NCBI GenBank assembly: GCA_009760855.2
Contig: WPIO01000254.1
Coordinates: forward strand, 82,501 to 146,500
From: Cristatella mucedo
Taxonomy: Eukaryota; Bryozoa; Phylactolaemata; Cristatellidae
Reading direction: 5' to 3'
DNA length: 64,000 nt
Within the stretch, counting starts at the first letter, position 1. Every line of letters starts with the position of its first letter. The notes under the pieces are model-generated. The model was not told where the DNA came from and searched no databases. It saw only the letters and a program-made list of their open reading frames with translations. Both the position numbers and the translations under genes were made by a program. Positions 35,766-48,065 of the stretch are shown one piece after another.

Positions 35766-36876
35766 GACCTCTCCCTGCTTTTCAACACACGAAACTCTCT
35801 CTAACTTCCCAGCAGCTAGCGATGCCGACATTCAAATTTGGATGTCAGCAAACATTCTAAAACGGAATTACGATAAAACCAACTTCATAGTAACTTTATA
35901 GTAATGCCACATTCCATAACCACTCTCCAATAGGCGCAAGTTACTCCATCAAGCAACGCATCGACCTCGAGGTCCCCCCAGACACATTTAGGTCCGTTTA
36001 TTCTCTCCACTCCCGCTAACCCATCTGAAATACTTTCTCCGCAGGGTTCTAACCTCCTCCCACACCCTATCCACTTGCTTGGTCACTTAGCTCATTACCC
36101 TGCCAACGTTAAGTCTTTTGGAGACTGTGCTTAAAGAACCTATACTCACAAAGCCTAAAAGTAGCTAGTGATTGATATCACGACACTCCTGACTTCAAGA
36201 GAATCAAAACTAAGCCAAACACAACCCCGCTTTTCACAGCATTTGTCCATGTGACTGTCCATACGAATTCTCCTTTTGCGTTTGCATGTACTGACTTGTA
36301 CATGTTGCAATCACTAATCAGCCAATATGTTTCCTTGCCAGCATACGTCTGGTGCTCAGAAAAAATCAGTGATCTTCGGTTGTTACATAGATAGATTATC
36401 GATACTATAACTATTATCATCAGGGCTAGCATCGTCCGACGCAATTAAGTATGATATTGACATTGGAGGAAAAGCACTTCGGTTCTAAGAAAAAGAAAAA
36501 CGAAGTAAAATCTGTAAGACAAAGAAAATTGAATACGCCGGACGTGCAGAGCTAAGGTACCCTTGTGTACAAAAGAGCTGCATGGCTAAATTCTCGTATT
36601 AGAAAATTTAAAAATAAAGAAAACGCACGTACTGCCACAGTATTTCATTGAGTTAAGCAGGAACTAAGAAACGCGGAGCCTTGTTGCAATTGAGAAAGAG
36701 AGAGAGAGAGAGCAAAGAGAGCCAGAGCATGAGAGAGATGATGTCTGAGAGAACGGAGGTGAGCAAAATATAATGACCTGTTGTAGAAGAGGCGTTTTAT
36801 ATACATTTATCTAAGGCAAAGGACACGCTTATAGTAAGCATGCTAAGATGGTCTCACAGATGCATCTGATATCATA

Positions 36877-37505
36877 ATAAAAAAATAATAATAATGATAA
36901 TGCACTTGATAAAGCGCCCTCAGAGAAGTCATTCTCTTTCTAGGTGCTTTGCATTTGTTGCAAATAAAAATGCGATTGAATGGTGAGCAACATCATGCTT
37001 GATAAACAACATGAATAACATAGTTAGGGGTGATATGAACATTGTCAGCATGCATAAGCACGTTAAGGACGAATCACAGGGACCCACTAAAAGCTGTCCT
37101 AAATAGGTTTTGTAAGTTCTTTCTAACTGTGGTCAAGTCAGGGGATGTTGTGACGCAAGTCAGTAGTGAATTCCAGGCTTCGGGAGCATACGAACTAAAT
37201 GCATAGTCTCCAAAGGATCTGAGGTTTGTACGAGGTATTGGTAAACTGTTGGTTTCCGAAAAGCAGGTGGTACGTTGCTATGCTTGGTTAAGGAGTAGAT
37301 CTAAAAGATAGGCTGGAGCCTAAGAATAAAGAGACCTAAAAGTGAGCGACAAAACCTTGAAGTCGATCCGTTGCTTGACTGGTAGCCATTGCAGGCCGAT
37401 GAGAAGTGGTGTGGTGTGGCAACTGTGACGCTCACGACCGACAAGCTTAGCTGCAGAGTTTTGCATATCTGTAATCGCCTGATCGCGTATGTCGGTAAGC
37501 CAGCA
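36877..37505 (-). mobile_element. LINE-A, 3' part
   Basis: (ATT)n tail complement and hairpin at 36885-36960, followed on the minus strand by the 3' UTR and the ORF2 C-terminal block up to CNRLIAY, near 37495. The frame is disrupted. A short (GA)n tract lies upstream at 36688-36712. Confidence 0.82.
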
Positions 37506-37839
37506 AGCAGGGATATGAACTGCTACGTCTCTAATGCCGGCTATGTGTTTTGCAAGGAATATGCAAGTAAGTTCAGTTTCATCCTCTCGATCTTAAGGCA
37601 ACTGGTCGACATCCAAGCAGCCGACTCCAAGGGAATGCTGCTGGCAGAGAGGGCACATGTGCAAGCCGATGTCAAACACAGTCTATCCTGTTCGAGATAT
37701 ATGGTATGGTTGACCGAGAACCGGGAAAAAGACCACCCTAGTTGAAAACTGCAAGCAAAAGAACAACTAGATGAAACCTGACCATTGTAAAAGGCATACT
37801 GGTTTGGCAAGGGATGAGTCAAATTTCGCGGAGCCTGAT

Positions 37840-38080
37840 CCATCAGAACAACCTTCCTTTGCAATCTCTTTCAGAGGATCTGATGGTGTCGAACGATGCC
37901 AAATAGTGAATAAAGACCAATGCGGTGACACTTGCATCATTAATAACACTGAGGATATCGTTAACCAAACAAAGATCGGTTACATTTAAACAGTTGCACT
38001 TAAAACCAGACTGAACCTTGCCAGACGAACAAATCTTTTCCAATTGAGACCACGAGGTTGCTATCTATGATCTTCTCGAT
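37840..38080 (-). mobile_element. Reverse transcriptase relic of another LINE
   Basis: Minus-strand reading QSGFKCNCLNVTDLCLVNDI followed by DASVTALVFI and ASFDTI aligns with the QSGFRxxHSTExALLRVxND ... LLDLSAAFDTID motif common to CR1/L2-like RTs. The copy is decayed and is neither LINE-A nor LINE-B by sequence. Its limits are uncertain; it could extend to 37510. Confidence 0.5.
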
Positions 38081-39490
38081 AATACTGAACAAAAAGCAAG
38101 AAGACAGACTGACAAAGAGTTAGTAAGAAGTCGGAATGAAACGCAGGCTTAGTGAGTGTGGGTCAATTTGAACAGCTGGGGAACCATTTGTTTGACCACT
38201 TGTGAACAACTAATTTGAACAGCTGGAGAATAACCACAGCTAATGGTCGGCTAAGGCACTCCACTTGTGTGAAGTTGAGCCAAGCTGCCGCTGATGAACA
38301 TATTAGTAAGCCTTAATTACGGCAACCAGGTCACGCGCGAAAGCTAAAAAAATGATATTCTTAAGTATGCTGCAGGTTAAGACCGTAAGGTCGCAGAAGC
38401 CGCAGATTTTACAGAGGCACAAATCTGTCTGAAACACTGTCAAGATAGGTAGGAAGCGTTTCACCTGAACTCCAAAAAAATAGTCTTGATTTGCTCCATT
38501 ACGCAAATGAACTACAATCTTGAACACTGTACATTGAAGTATAGCAAATCCGAAGGTCTGTGCAATGACTAAAAGCAGACAAAAGAATTTCGCTTTCGGC
38601 TGAGGTAGAGCCTGCAGTCTTTCGTTGCCCACACTAATGCTCTATCTAGAACATTGAGCAGACACAACCCTCGCTACTGCTCCCAAAACGGGTTTGAAAG
38701 TGCTGCCTAGCTCTATCATGACAAGTCACGCGCCCATGTAGGATCGCTGCATCACGGGAGGGTTAGAAAGGTAACTGTTATTACACTAAGTGGTTGCGAA
38801 TGCATGCATGTACGTATGCACTGATAACAAGGACGAACAACCTGCTCCACAGGGCACGAACATGAAGGGCTAATTTTTTTGGACAAGCTCAGGCCAGCCA
38901 GTGAAGAAAAAAACGAATCTCTGTCTTTTATGTACGAAATACACTGACAAACCTTACGCATAATACAAACCAACAAATTACTATAACTATGACCAAGAAT
39001 ATGACAAGGTATCATACCTTGTGCGGATGGTTGCCAGATCCTGCTGCATGGTCCTGCGCTCGGCCTGCATGCCCAGGAATTGTGTTTCTGCCTGCATGAC
39101 ATAGACGGTAACGAGGTAGCCACCGTACTTGCAGAGGGAATTTTAGCAGCAGTGTCCAATACAGATAATTTCACAGAGACAGTAATTGCCTCAAATGCAG
39201 CTCCAATATAAATATGTAAGTAAAGAACCTATTTTTCCTCCTTCCTGCTTCTGAGGTCTCTATTTCCGCTAATTTTGGACAGCAACTGCTCTTTTTGTAG
39301 ATTGACGGCAAACAGACTAGGTCAAGTAAATGCTTTCAAAGCTTCAGCAAACGAAGGATTGCCAAAATAATCGGTGAGAAATTGTAGTTATGAGATTAAT
39401 TATGTTAATTGTTGTGGCTTGAATGAATTTTGCTTTAGCAAGCATGTATGCCCGGCAGCCCTTAAACTTCCACGAAACATCCGAGGCACT
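38081..39490. other. No recognisable gene
   Basis: Minus frames at 38303-38632 (about 109 codons, hydrophobic stretches) and 38752-39174 (about 140 codons, Cys/Ser-rich) are the longest here. Neither shows a recognisable domain or clear splice context. They may be chance or very old element sequence. Confidence 0.3.
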
Positions 39491-39499
39491 CTTATCCTA

Positions 39500-40510
39500 T
39501 TACTGTTAATCGCAATACTATTAACAATAGCAGAACATTTGCGTAATGCCCTAAAAAGAACTGCATCTCTTCCCAGGCATTTCGAGATTTGTATGCTAAA
39601 GAAGAAGCATAGTCAGCTGGTTGAGGACTACATGTATAAGTTCAGCATGCACAAGCACACGATGGACTAATGAAAGTATGTGATCACAGCTCAGTGCTCA
39701 CCTATTGCTCACCAATCTTAACTGGCTGTTTATAGAGCAGCATATCGAATTCAAGAATCTGTCACTCACCACTAGCTAACTCCATTATTTTGGCCTGGCC
39801 TAGCTATCTGGCTTATATCCGTACCAGGCCTCTGTTGCACAGCCTGTTCTATCGATTCTGGTCAATTGGTGTTGCCTAATGAAACAGCAATCTCTATAGG
39901 ACCTCATCGACAGTTGTCATATTTCCAGGACAGGGAAGTCACTATCGAATGACATCGTAAAATCATCTGCTTTGGCGACATTCACAAAAGAAGCTATGAG
40001 CTTCCTAAGGCTGGCGACCATTGCTATATCCAAGTGAATTTATCTTTTCAAACAAGCACTTTGCAAACCCATGAACATTGTGCCTGGAAGCAAGTGCGAA
40101 ATGATTTTGTATATGGAGCCACAGTGCTATGCCTGTTGTTCTGTGTTGTTCGAGCATATATCTGTGCACTGCTCATTACATGTCACTAACCGAGAAACCT
40201 ACTAACCTGCAGCCTCGTCTTTTGTTGTATGTTTGCTCAAGCAGGACACCATGCTTGTCGTGAACTTTCGGTTCTCTTGCAGCAAGCAGTAAAGTGCTCG
40301 AATAAAGATTCAGTCTTCTCATGCTGCTCTCTGAAAGACGTTCTATCTTTATAATTACTTTTACAGAAGTCTCGCCGGTCTACACCATCTTGTTTGGCTG
40401 TGGTATCTGGTTGAAGCAACTCCGAATATTCGCAATGTTACAATGCTGAAAGTACCCAGATTTGACTGCGAAGCTTAAGTGGTCATCTTAACTGATTTTT
40501 TCGCTATGGT
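39500..40510 (-). mobile_element. Very old LINE-A-like remnant
   Basis: 40370-40510 aligns on the minus strand with the LINE-A block from the LDFC to the DDHISST region (TTCGCAATGTTACAATGCTGA matched to TTAGCAATGTTATGAAGCTGA). 39535-39680 resembles the LINE-A tail and 3' UTR (GCATGCACAAGCACACGATG matched to GCACGCATAAGCACATCGAG). The sequence between is too decayed to align by eye. A plus frame of 98 codons (39374-39670) across it is probably spurious. Confidence 0.4.
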
Positions 40511-42242
40511 GCTAGCAATTCATCGCCCAATACATTAGTCTGATTACCGAAGCAGCTAATTTTTTGTCTGCTGAACGCAGAATAAAAGCCATTGAGAATT
40601 GTCAGCAGCTATATAAGTTAAGGCTGCTGAATTAGTCCATATTCACTCATTATTTTACTTATTTAGAAATATTGAAAAGGTATGTTCTGCAGAAATTAGA
40701 TAAAAAGGAGTGAAGAAAGGTCAACAACGGTTGGCCGAAAACACTCTGGCCATTGACGCTCCACCCATGGATGCTTGCTCCGACCCTTGGTACTCTCTCC
40801 GGCTACGGGTGCTTGCTGTGGAGCCCAAAGCTTCGCCGGAGGAAGCAGCAGCAACAGCAGCAGCCTGGAACTGCTTGCCTATATCATTTCTCGACTAGCC
40901 CACCTGTTTGACTCTCCACGATGATCCTAAAGGCCATTACTTTCGTCTTCTTTATAAATACTGTGATCCGTACAACGATAATGATGCATAACCTACTATT
41001 TATAATTTAGTTCTACCAGTCTGAGCGTCTAGCCGGAGAAACTGAATCCCCTGGGCTGTTTAAAAACCCCAGTGCCGCCACAGCACAAGTAAGAGCTCGT
41101 CTTCTGAAAAACATATGTACTACCACCTTACACCATCGTCAAACTTCCTACGAGCATTATCGTCTCGTCGCAAAGCGGTTCGCCAAGTACGCCGTTGACT
41201 ACTAAAGATGACATGCTGCGATGACGGGCGATCCACCCATCACGTGACACACATGCAGTTTTTACGTCTCATCGCTCCTAACACAAGAACGTATGGTTTC
41301 GTCGAAGGTGGGCAGCAATGGGGCAAAGCCAGTTGAGACTTGCCATTAATCACGTTATCCTGTGCCTCTTTCACTTCTGTCAGACCTAGCATGTCTTTGG
41401 AATATTGAAGCCACCTGCTTAACCTCTTGCTGAGCGAGGGTCCTATTTTCGCGTGATCGGAATATGAAGCTACTAGCCGCCGATAACCGAGAAGGGGGCA
41501 ACACGGACTACGGCAGCTGTGCATAGCCATTCACGGGACTGCTGGTGAAAGAAGAAAATATTGCAACAACTGCCTCGAGGCCGTTCATCGAGTCATTTGC
41601 TTGGTCCTTCGAGTTTCTGACTCGATGTGTCCTGGTGTGGCCGCGAGACATCTCAAACTCGACCGCTTATACAGCCTGTGCACTATTACTAGAGGTGCGT
41701 TTTTGGCCCCGACTTCAGAACTGGTTTTGTAGCTCTGATCAGTCGGCGAGCTATCGGTAGTGACTCCTATACAGTAGGTGCGTCGCGTCCCCGACGACCC
41801 TCAGAGCTCAGAGTTCACGCTTTGTGAATGCGAGATACCCACGTAATTGCGGCATGCTCTCATCCACAAATCTGACGGATTTCTAGCCAGGGCAAAGGCC
41901 GGAGGTACGGGGGTGTATCCCTCCATTTATTATCCGCAAGCGAAGCCATCATGCACTAATTGTTAAATAAATACGAAAAGGGATTGCATGCAGTTATCCC
42001 TATTGAGCTATCACTAATCGCGACCTTTCGGCTTATGTTATAAGGTAGACCTCTATTTAGAACAAAGTTGTTGCAATGTCAAAAACGGTATGGATAAATC
42101 ATTATTTCTGAAGGAAAGTAGCATTTGCTAAGCAATAGTTCTTGTATGAGGTGAAAGGGAAAATATATCAGGACATACTAGAAAATGTCATTTTAAGGGC
42201 AATCAGCAGTCAACTGTTGCTCAAACTGACAAACAAGAAGAA
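40511..42242. other. No supported gene; two small ORFs noted
   Basis: 40710-40898 (plus) encodes about 60 residues with an Ala run encoded by CAG-type repeats (EEAAATAAAWN). 41545-41760 (plus) encodes about 70 residues rich in Trp and Phe. No splice pair or domain supports either. CpG is higher at 41220-41900 than around it. Confidence 0.25.
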
Positions 42243-42385
42243 GCTGGTATGGTAAAGTGGTTAAGTTGCTTGCCCCGACCAAGGTCTGGCTGAGGTCGTG
42301 GACTCGAGCCCCAAACATAGGTTAAGTGCCTGAATAGAGATTAAGTTCTCTAGGGTCGCTATACAAATAGATAATAGTTATAAGT
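42243..42385 (+). mobile_element. SINE-B copy, full length
   Basis: Head GCTGGTATGGTAAAGTGGTT, box B-like GGTCGTGGACTCGAGCCCC, then TTAAGTGCCTGAATAGAGAT and the inner hairpin AGAGA-TTAAGT-TCTCT (42336-42351). It ends in an AT-rich tail. The hairpin is identical in stem and loop to LINE-A. Confidence 0.88.
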
Positions 42386-42663
42386 AGCTTAACAGTCACT
42401 ATGGTCAATGGTTACTTGACTAGCATGTAATCACTTTCATTTAGTGTGTGGGGTGCATATAATTAGTCTGATGGAAACACCAACATTTTGGAATACTAGT
42501 GAACAATGAGGAGTCATAATTTCATGCGCCCTCGTGATTGTGCAGATGGTTATATGAATTGCAAGCATCATTGATTACGGGAAGCTGGTCTGGATACTGG
42601 GAGATCAGCAGAATGCAGCATTGGACTTCATGCTGACCAGAATTGCTTAGATCACTACATACA

Positions 42664-42723
42664 TTTAATATAAATAAATAAATAAACGAATAAATTATTA
42701 AATTAATTAATATTGTGAATACA

Positions 42724-42772
<49 letters not shown>

Positions 42773-42945
42773 AGAGAAATAAGGAAATAAAGAATTCAAG
42801 AAATAGAGGAATAAAAAGAAGAAAAATATAAATAAACAGATAAATGAATGAATAAATAAATGAATGAATAAATGAATAAATAAATACATAAATAAATAAA
42901 TGAATACATAAATAAATAAATAAATACATAAATAAACAAAGTCTA
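42664..42945. repeat. (AAAT)n tetranucleotide tract
   Basis: About 280 bases of AAATAAAT with GAAT and CAT variants. Minus-strand Leu/Phe/Tyr frames are artefacts. Confidence 0.97.
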
Positions 42946-43451
42946 CACAAGTATATATACATGAGTAAACAGGAATTGATTTAAAATGCTTTACTTCACA
43001 TTGTAAAGACATCCTTTAAAAATTCATCTTGTGTATTATTAATAGCTTTAAAAATGTTCAAAGCATGCTACTTTATAAGAATAAGAAAATATAAGATTGT
43101 AGAGTAGTAATTTTTGGTCAACATCTAAAACCCGACAAAAATTGGTTTTATAAGTGATTTTTTTCTGTTGTTTACAGCTTACCGGAGTATCACAAAGCTA
43201 AAAACTCCGAGCGGCTCATTCAGACTTAAATAAAGAGCTGTACCTTCAATAAAGAGTGTCCTAAATTTCTAACACATTCATCCTGCTGGTGTTAACTCAC
43301 ATAAAAACAGCATTGGAGCTTACTTCGAGCAACAAAGCACGAGCTTTTATCAGAAAACACTGCACTCTGCTGTGTTTGTGTACAAACACAACTTACCAGA
43401 CGCACAATAAGCTACCAGCAAGTGTTTCATCTAAAAATTAATACACACCCA
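42946..43451. other. No recognisable gene
   Basis: AT-rich sequence without motif. Confidence 0.3.
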
Positions 43452-43541
43452 ATAATAATAATAATAATAATAATAATAATTCACTTGATAAAGCGCCCTC
43501 AGAGAACTTCATCTCTCTCTAGGCGCTTTACCTTTGCTGTA
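43452..43541 (-). repeat. LINE-A 3' tail only
   Basis: (AAT)n followed by TTCACTTGATAAAGCGCCCT and the complement of the hairpin; homology stops after TTTGCTGTAATC. This is an extremely 5'-truncated insertion or a remnant. Confidence 0.85.
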
Positions 43542-45494
43542 ATCTTTTTGAAGTCGTTATTTAATTAATTCAGGGTAAATTCGTGGTAATTTTTATTCCT
43601 ATCTTTTCTTTCGGACACAGATGAAAAATGCAAAGTGATCAGCGAGATGTTTTTTGGCAATTCGGTAAAGGACAAGTCAATGGCTGTCCATATTAGAGCA
43701 GGACACATTTTAGTGATGAAGGGATGATTGGGAACACCTAAAAGGATCCGTTACCACTTTCCGAACACAAGCAAGGAAATATCGCCCACCAATGGACTCG
43801 AATCCAAGCTTCATGTATTCAAGCACGAGCGAGCAATTTCTATCCCGAGCTATAACCCCAGTGTTTTACTGATTCTTTTGATTGATAATATGCGTATTTG
43901 AGAGTTTTTCTTCCCACTGCCGAAGGTAGTAAACTTAACCAAAGCTCTGACGAGTTCTCGTGTATTAAAGTTATTAAAAGTATAATGATGCAACTGATTT
44001 CAGTGATCTCGGTTTACTGCAGTGGCTTGTCAAGTGTATGGGTTTCTGAATAGCAAGCAGTGGAACCTATCATGCTTATTCTTCATCATTTCAAAGGTGC
44101 CGAGAAGGAGATTAGGTTCTCTAAACGTGCAGTATACATCCATTGATAAAAAAAGCATATAGGCAGTTTAGTTTTATTTAGGCAGCTTTAGTGGCAGTTT
44201 CCCTATTCACATACGTATGTGTATGATGGTAGGCCTGTCTGTTGGTGACGTGGAAAATTTAGTTTAAAACCAATAAAGAGCTAAGCTCGGTTGACGAAGC
44301 TGTTATACTACGGCTGTCCTTCGGTTTGGCAAAGATGCTCTTAAGGGGAATATATCAACAGTATTGGGAGTGATCCCCCAAAATGTCTGCAAGTAGTGAT
44401 AGTTATCCCCCAAAGGCCATTTATTATTATTGTACAAAGACCAATAAAACGAATGGCATGAAAATTAGCACAAAGACCACTGGTATCATAAGCGATTGTT
44501 AGATGCTATATTGCTGCCGTGTTGACTTTCCTACTACCTGTGCAAGTCCAAGGTCACGTATAGCACTGCAGCTCATTCATACACATCTTTAACATCAACT
44601 CACCAGATTCCAAACCGGGCATTTTAAAAATATGGAAAACCACTCATAAAATGCAGGAAACTCGCCTCCTTGCTAACCCAAGCGCACAATAATATAAAAA
44701 GTCGAAATCTCAAACTGTTGACTGTTATCATGACCACTGCCCAAAAGCATTTTGTGACAGAAACATTAAACCCATTCAAACCCATAATGCGTAGATGCAC
44801 GGGGGGATGAACATGGAGATAGGTGAGCCCCACCTATATATAACAAATTTAACACTGATAGTCCTAGTATAGACCAAATTGTGCAATTGATGAAGTACAA
44901 GGTACAACTGCTGGGACAGCAGTCAGAGAAGCCAACTTATGCTCCAAAAGCATGTAGTTGAAATTTCACGTCGATCAGGTCACTATCAGCCTACCTGTGA
45001 CATTTTTACGTCATATGAGTGAAAAGATGACAAAGGGGTAGCAAGACTTTTTATAATGACAGAGCCGGGAACCCATTCACGCCTGGCGCATGTCCCTAGG
45101 TCCCATGTCTGGATGACCTTTGCAAAGTTTCTCAAAATAAACTTATCTGTTAAAGCCGTTCGCTAGTCTTCCTGTTTAGTCTTTCATATGCATTTGCTCA
45201 CTTCACCTGTGCCTGCTCCTTGGTGATGTTACCACCAATGATTTATTACTGCTCTCCATGTAGCGTCTTCCAAGTGTCTAAATAGAGATTCAAATCTCTG
45301 AGGGCACTGTGCGAACGTATTTTCATCGTCATCGCTTAGTTAGGCACCACAATCGATCACTCTGAGACTCGATACTTTCCTGACTTTGACACATTAAGTT
45401 CAGTTGTGCTACTACTTACTATATTACCTTAAATTTTTCTAATTATACTAACACAATTTTGCTAAGAAAAGTTAATATGATGTAATATAATACT
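43542..45494. other. Anonymous region with two SINE-B tail traces
   Basis: 44095-44150 (GTGCCGAGAAGGAGATTAGG, then TTCTCTAAACGTGC) and 45262-45326 (AGTGTCTAAATAGAGATTCA, then AATCTCTGAGGGCACTGTGC) look like decayed SINE-B tails. No gene is supported. Confidence 0.35.
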
Positions 45495-45940
45495 ATAATA
45501 ATGCACTTGATAAAGCGCTCTCAGAGAACTTAATCTCTTTCTAGGAGCTTTACATTTGATCCAAAGTGTAATGTAAATGAATGGTAAGTAAAATCATGCT
45601 TGAAAAACAAACAAAATGAAAAATATGTTTAGGGGTGACCTGCACAGGGTGAGCGTGCAAATGTGGTTAGTGGCAGCATGCACAGTGTCAGCTCGCATAA
45701 GCACATGAAGGACGAATCACAGGGACCCACTAAATGCTGTCCTAAATAGGTGTGTTTTTAAGTTCCTTTTAAATGTGGTCAGGTCAGGGGATGTTCTGAC
45801 ACAGGTCGGGAGGGAGTTCCAGGCTTTGGGAGCATACGAACTAAATGCACGGTCTCCAAAGTATTTAAGGTTTTTACGAGGTATTTATAGACTGTTGGAT
45901 TCCGGAAAGCGTGTGGTACGATGCTTGGCCTGATGGGGTA
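45495..45940 (-). mobile_element. LINE-A, short 5'-truncated copy
   Basis: Tail complement and hairpin at 45495-45565, the 3' UTR, then the ORF2 C-terminus on the minus strand. Homology ends at the LPHQAKH block near 45940. Confidence 0.85.
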
Positions 45941-46389
45941 ACAAGTTTAGTCGTGGAATTTTCCATTATTCATAAAACCCTATTAAAAACACGACTGTTC
46001 TACAAATCAGCACGAGAACGTAAATTAATTTGGTTAGACGAAACGCCCATTCAGAAAGCCTTGCATGATCGTAGCAATTCGACCTTGATCGGAAGTCCCG
46101 GACTCGAATATGTTTCCAATTCTGCATAGCCCACGCCAAGCCTAACCTGCATTCGTTACACAATTAGTAGCCTGTTGACATCATCTCAATCCTAAGGAAT
46201 AAAATAAGTAGCCCAGCTGAGCCAAGAGAGCTTATGACATTATGAGTAGCTTGGAAGCAGATTCTCAGGCGGGCTGATAAGAATAAGCCGTAGTCGGCAG
46301 CAGGAGAAAATATTTAGTGGCCTATTGCATAGCTCAAAGGTTCTAGTGACAGTATGATGCAATACAATACCTTAAACTACAATCTCTTC

Positions 46390-47934
46390 TTTAGTTGCGA
46401 TGGTAATATTGGACCTGCTGAACTCTTATATCGAAACCTCACACCTTGCTAGTAAGTTCCAGTCTGGCTTTAGAGCTAATCACTCCACAGAGTCAGCATT
46501 GCTTCGGGTATACAACGACCTACTTAGGAATGTAGACATGGGTAGAGTGTCTCTTCTTGTTTTGCTCGATCTTTCGGCAGGTTTTGATACCATCGATCAC
46601 AAAGTACTTCTAGAGCGCCTCTCATCTCGCCTGGGCATCCTTGGCACTGCTCTGCAGTGGTTCAGGTCCTATCTCAGTGGAAGACTCCAGAGTGTTGACG
46701 TGAATGGACAAAGATCATCTGAAGTACCTCTAAAATATGGAGTACCTCAGGGCTCTGTGCTAGGTCCGGTTCTTTTCACCGTTTATACTCTCCCTCTCGC
46801 TGATGTGATTGCCAAGCACAATCTAGGCTTTCACTTCTATGCGGATGACACTCAGTTGTACCTTTGCTTTGATCCCTCACAGCCTTCGAGCACCTCAAAT
46901 TCTCTAAACTCACTAGCTGCATGCATTGATGACATCCGCACATGGATGGCAGCGAATTTTCTAAAACTTAACGATGATAAAACTAACTTACTAGTTATGG
47001 CAAACCTAGTGTTATTCAGAAATTGGAAAGGCTGACTTTTAAAATTGGCTCTGCCAGCATATCTCCAGTTGCATCAGCTCGAAATCTAGGTGTAATATTC
47101 CAAAGCGACCTCTCGTTAGACGACCACATCAGCTCCACAGTCAAATCAGCCTATTTTCAGCTTCATAACATTGCTAAAATTAGGGCTTGTTTAGATAAGG
47201 ATACCACGTCCAAGTTGGTCCATGCATTAGTGACATCCCGTCTCGACTTCTGCAACTCACTGCTTACTGGCCTACCAGCATGTGCGATCAGGCGATTGCA
47301 GCTGTTGCACAACTCTGCAGCTAGGCTTGTCTGTCGTGAGCGTTGCAGTTGCCACATTACTCCACTTCTCGCCGACCTGCACTGGCTACCAGTCAAGCAA
47401 CGGATTGACTTCAAGGTTTTGTCGCTCACTTTTAGGTCTCTTCATTCTATGGCTCCAGCCTATCTTTCAGATATACTACCCCATCAGGCAAAGCATCGTA
47501 CCACTCGCTTTTCGGAATCCAACAGTCTAGAAATACCTCGTACAAACCTTAAATCCTTTGGAGACCGTGCATTTAGCTCGTATGCTCCCACAGCCTGGAA
47601 CTCCCTCCCGACCTGCATCAGAACATCCCCTGACCTGACCAAATTTAAAAGAAACTTAAAAACATACCTATTTAGGACAGCATTTAGTGGGTCCTTGTGA
47701 TTCGTCCTCGATGTGCTTATGCGTGCTGACACTGTTCATGCTGCCACTAACCACATTTGCATGCTGACCCAGTGCATGTAACCCCTAACCATGCTTATCA
47801 TTTTGTTTGTTTTTCAAGAATGATTTTACTTACTATTCTATTGCGTATCACTTTGCAGCAAATGTAAAGCGCCTAGAAAGAGATTAAGTTCTCTTAGGGC
47901 GCTTTATCAAGTGCAATATTATTATTATTATTAT
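46390..47934 (+). mobile_element. LINE-A, best plus-strand copy
   Basis: The open frame 46400-47035 covers FQSGFRANHSTESALLRVYN, LLDLSAGFDTIDHKVLLERL, KYGVPQGSVLGPVLF and catalytic FYADDTQLYLC. A one-base deletion in a GGG run near 46999 shifts the frame; the second frame 47023-47700 then runs to the final GSL. 3' UTR, perfect hairpin (47865-47906) and (ATT)n follow. The 5' part with the endonuclease is missing. High similarity to 9131-10460 and 22285-23717 marks the youngest group. Confidence 0.93.
47865..47906 (+). promoter_or_regulatory. LINE-A 3' RNA hairpin
   Basis: The outer stem TAAAGCGCC (47865-47873) pairs perfectly with GGCGCTTTA (47898-47906). The inner stem AGAGA (47879-47883) pairs with TCTCT (47890-47894) around loop TTAAGT. 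The stems are separated by TAGAA and TAG. It recurs in every LINE-A 3' end here. By analogy with CR1/L2-type elements it is probably the RNA signal bound by the reverse transcriptase; that role is inferred. Confidence 0.7.
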
Positions 47935-48065
47935 AAACATTTGGGATAGTCCGCATCAAGTAATCGTTGAACATCGCGGTTACAAGTTCCGAATGCAGTG
48001 TAAGAAAGCAACTTAGCTCTCTTTAATCTTTTTATATCTTAATAGGACCATGATTTATACAGAAC

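Larger units (their letters stand above)
35110..36240 (+). mobile_element. Old LINE-A relative split by two SINE-B copies
   Basis: 35170-35395 reads SSQCINYHGKRLISEPSKYG, then ISFPLSHAEVAAKQYLGFRL and YAKTHS in place of YADDTQ. This is the RT palm of a LINE-A relative. After two SINE-B copies the frame resumes at about 35800 with ADIQIWMSANILK (matching DDIRSWMAANFLK). It continues to the IKQRIDLEV and FWRLCLKNLYSQ blocks near 36130. The element is highly diverged. Confidence 0.7.

Noticed and set aside
37389-37745. 118-codon plus frame across 37389-37745
   Set aside because: Its first third is antisense to LINE-A and the rest shows no domain; probably chance.
42707-43012. Leu/Phe/Tyr-rich frame resembling a membrane protein
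   Set aside because: It is the complement of the (AAAT)n tract; period 4 gives the repeating LFIY pattern.
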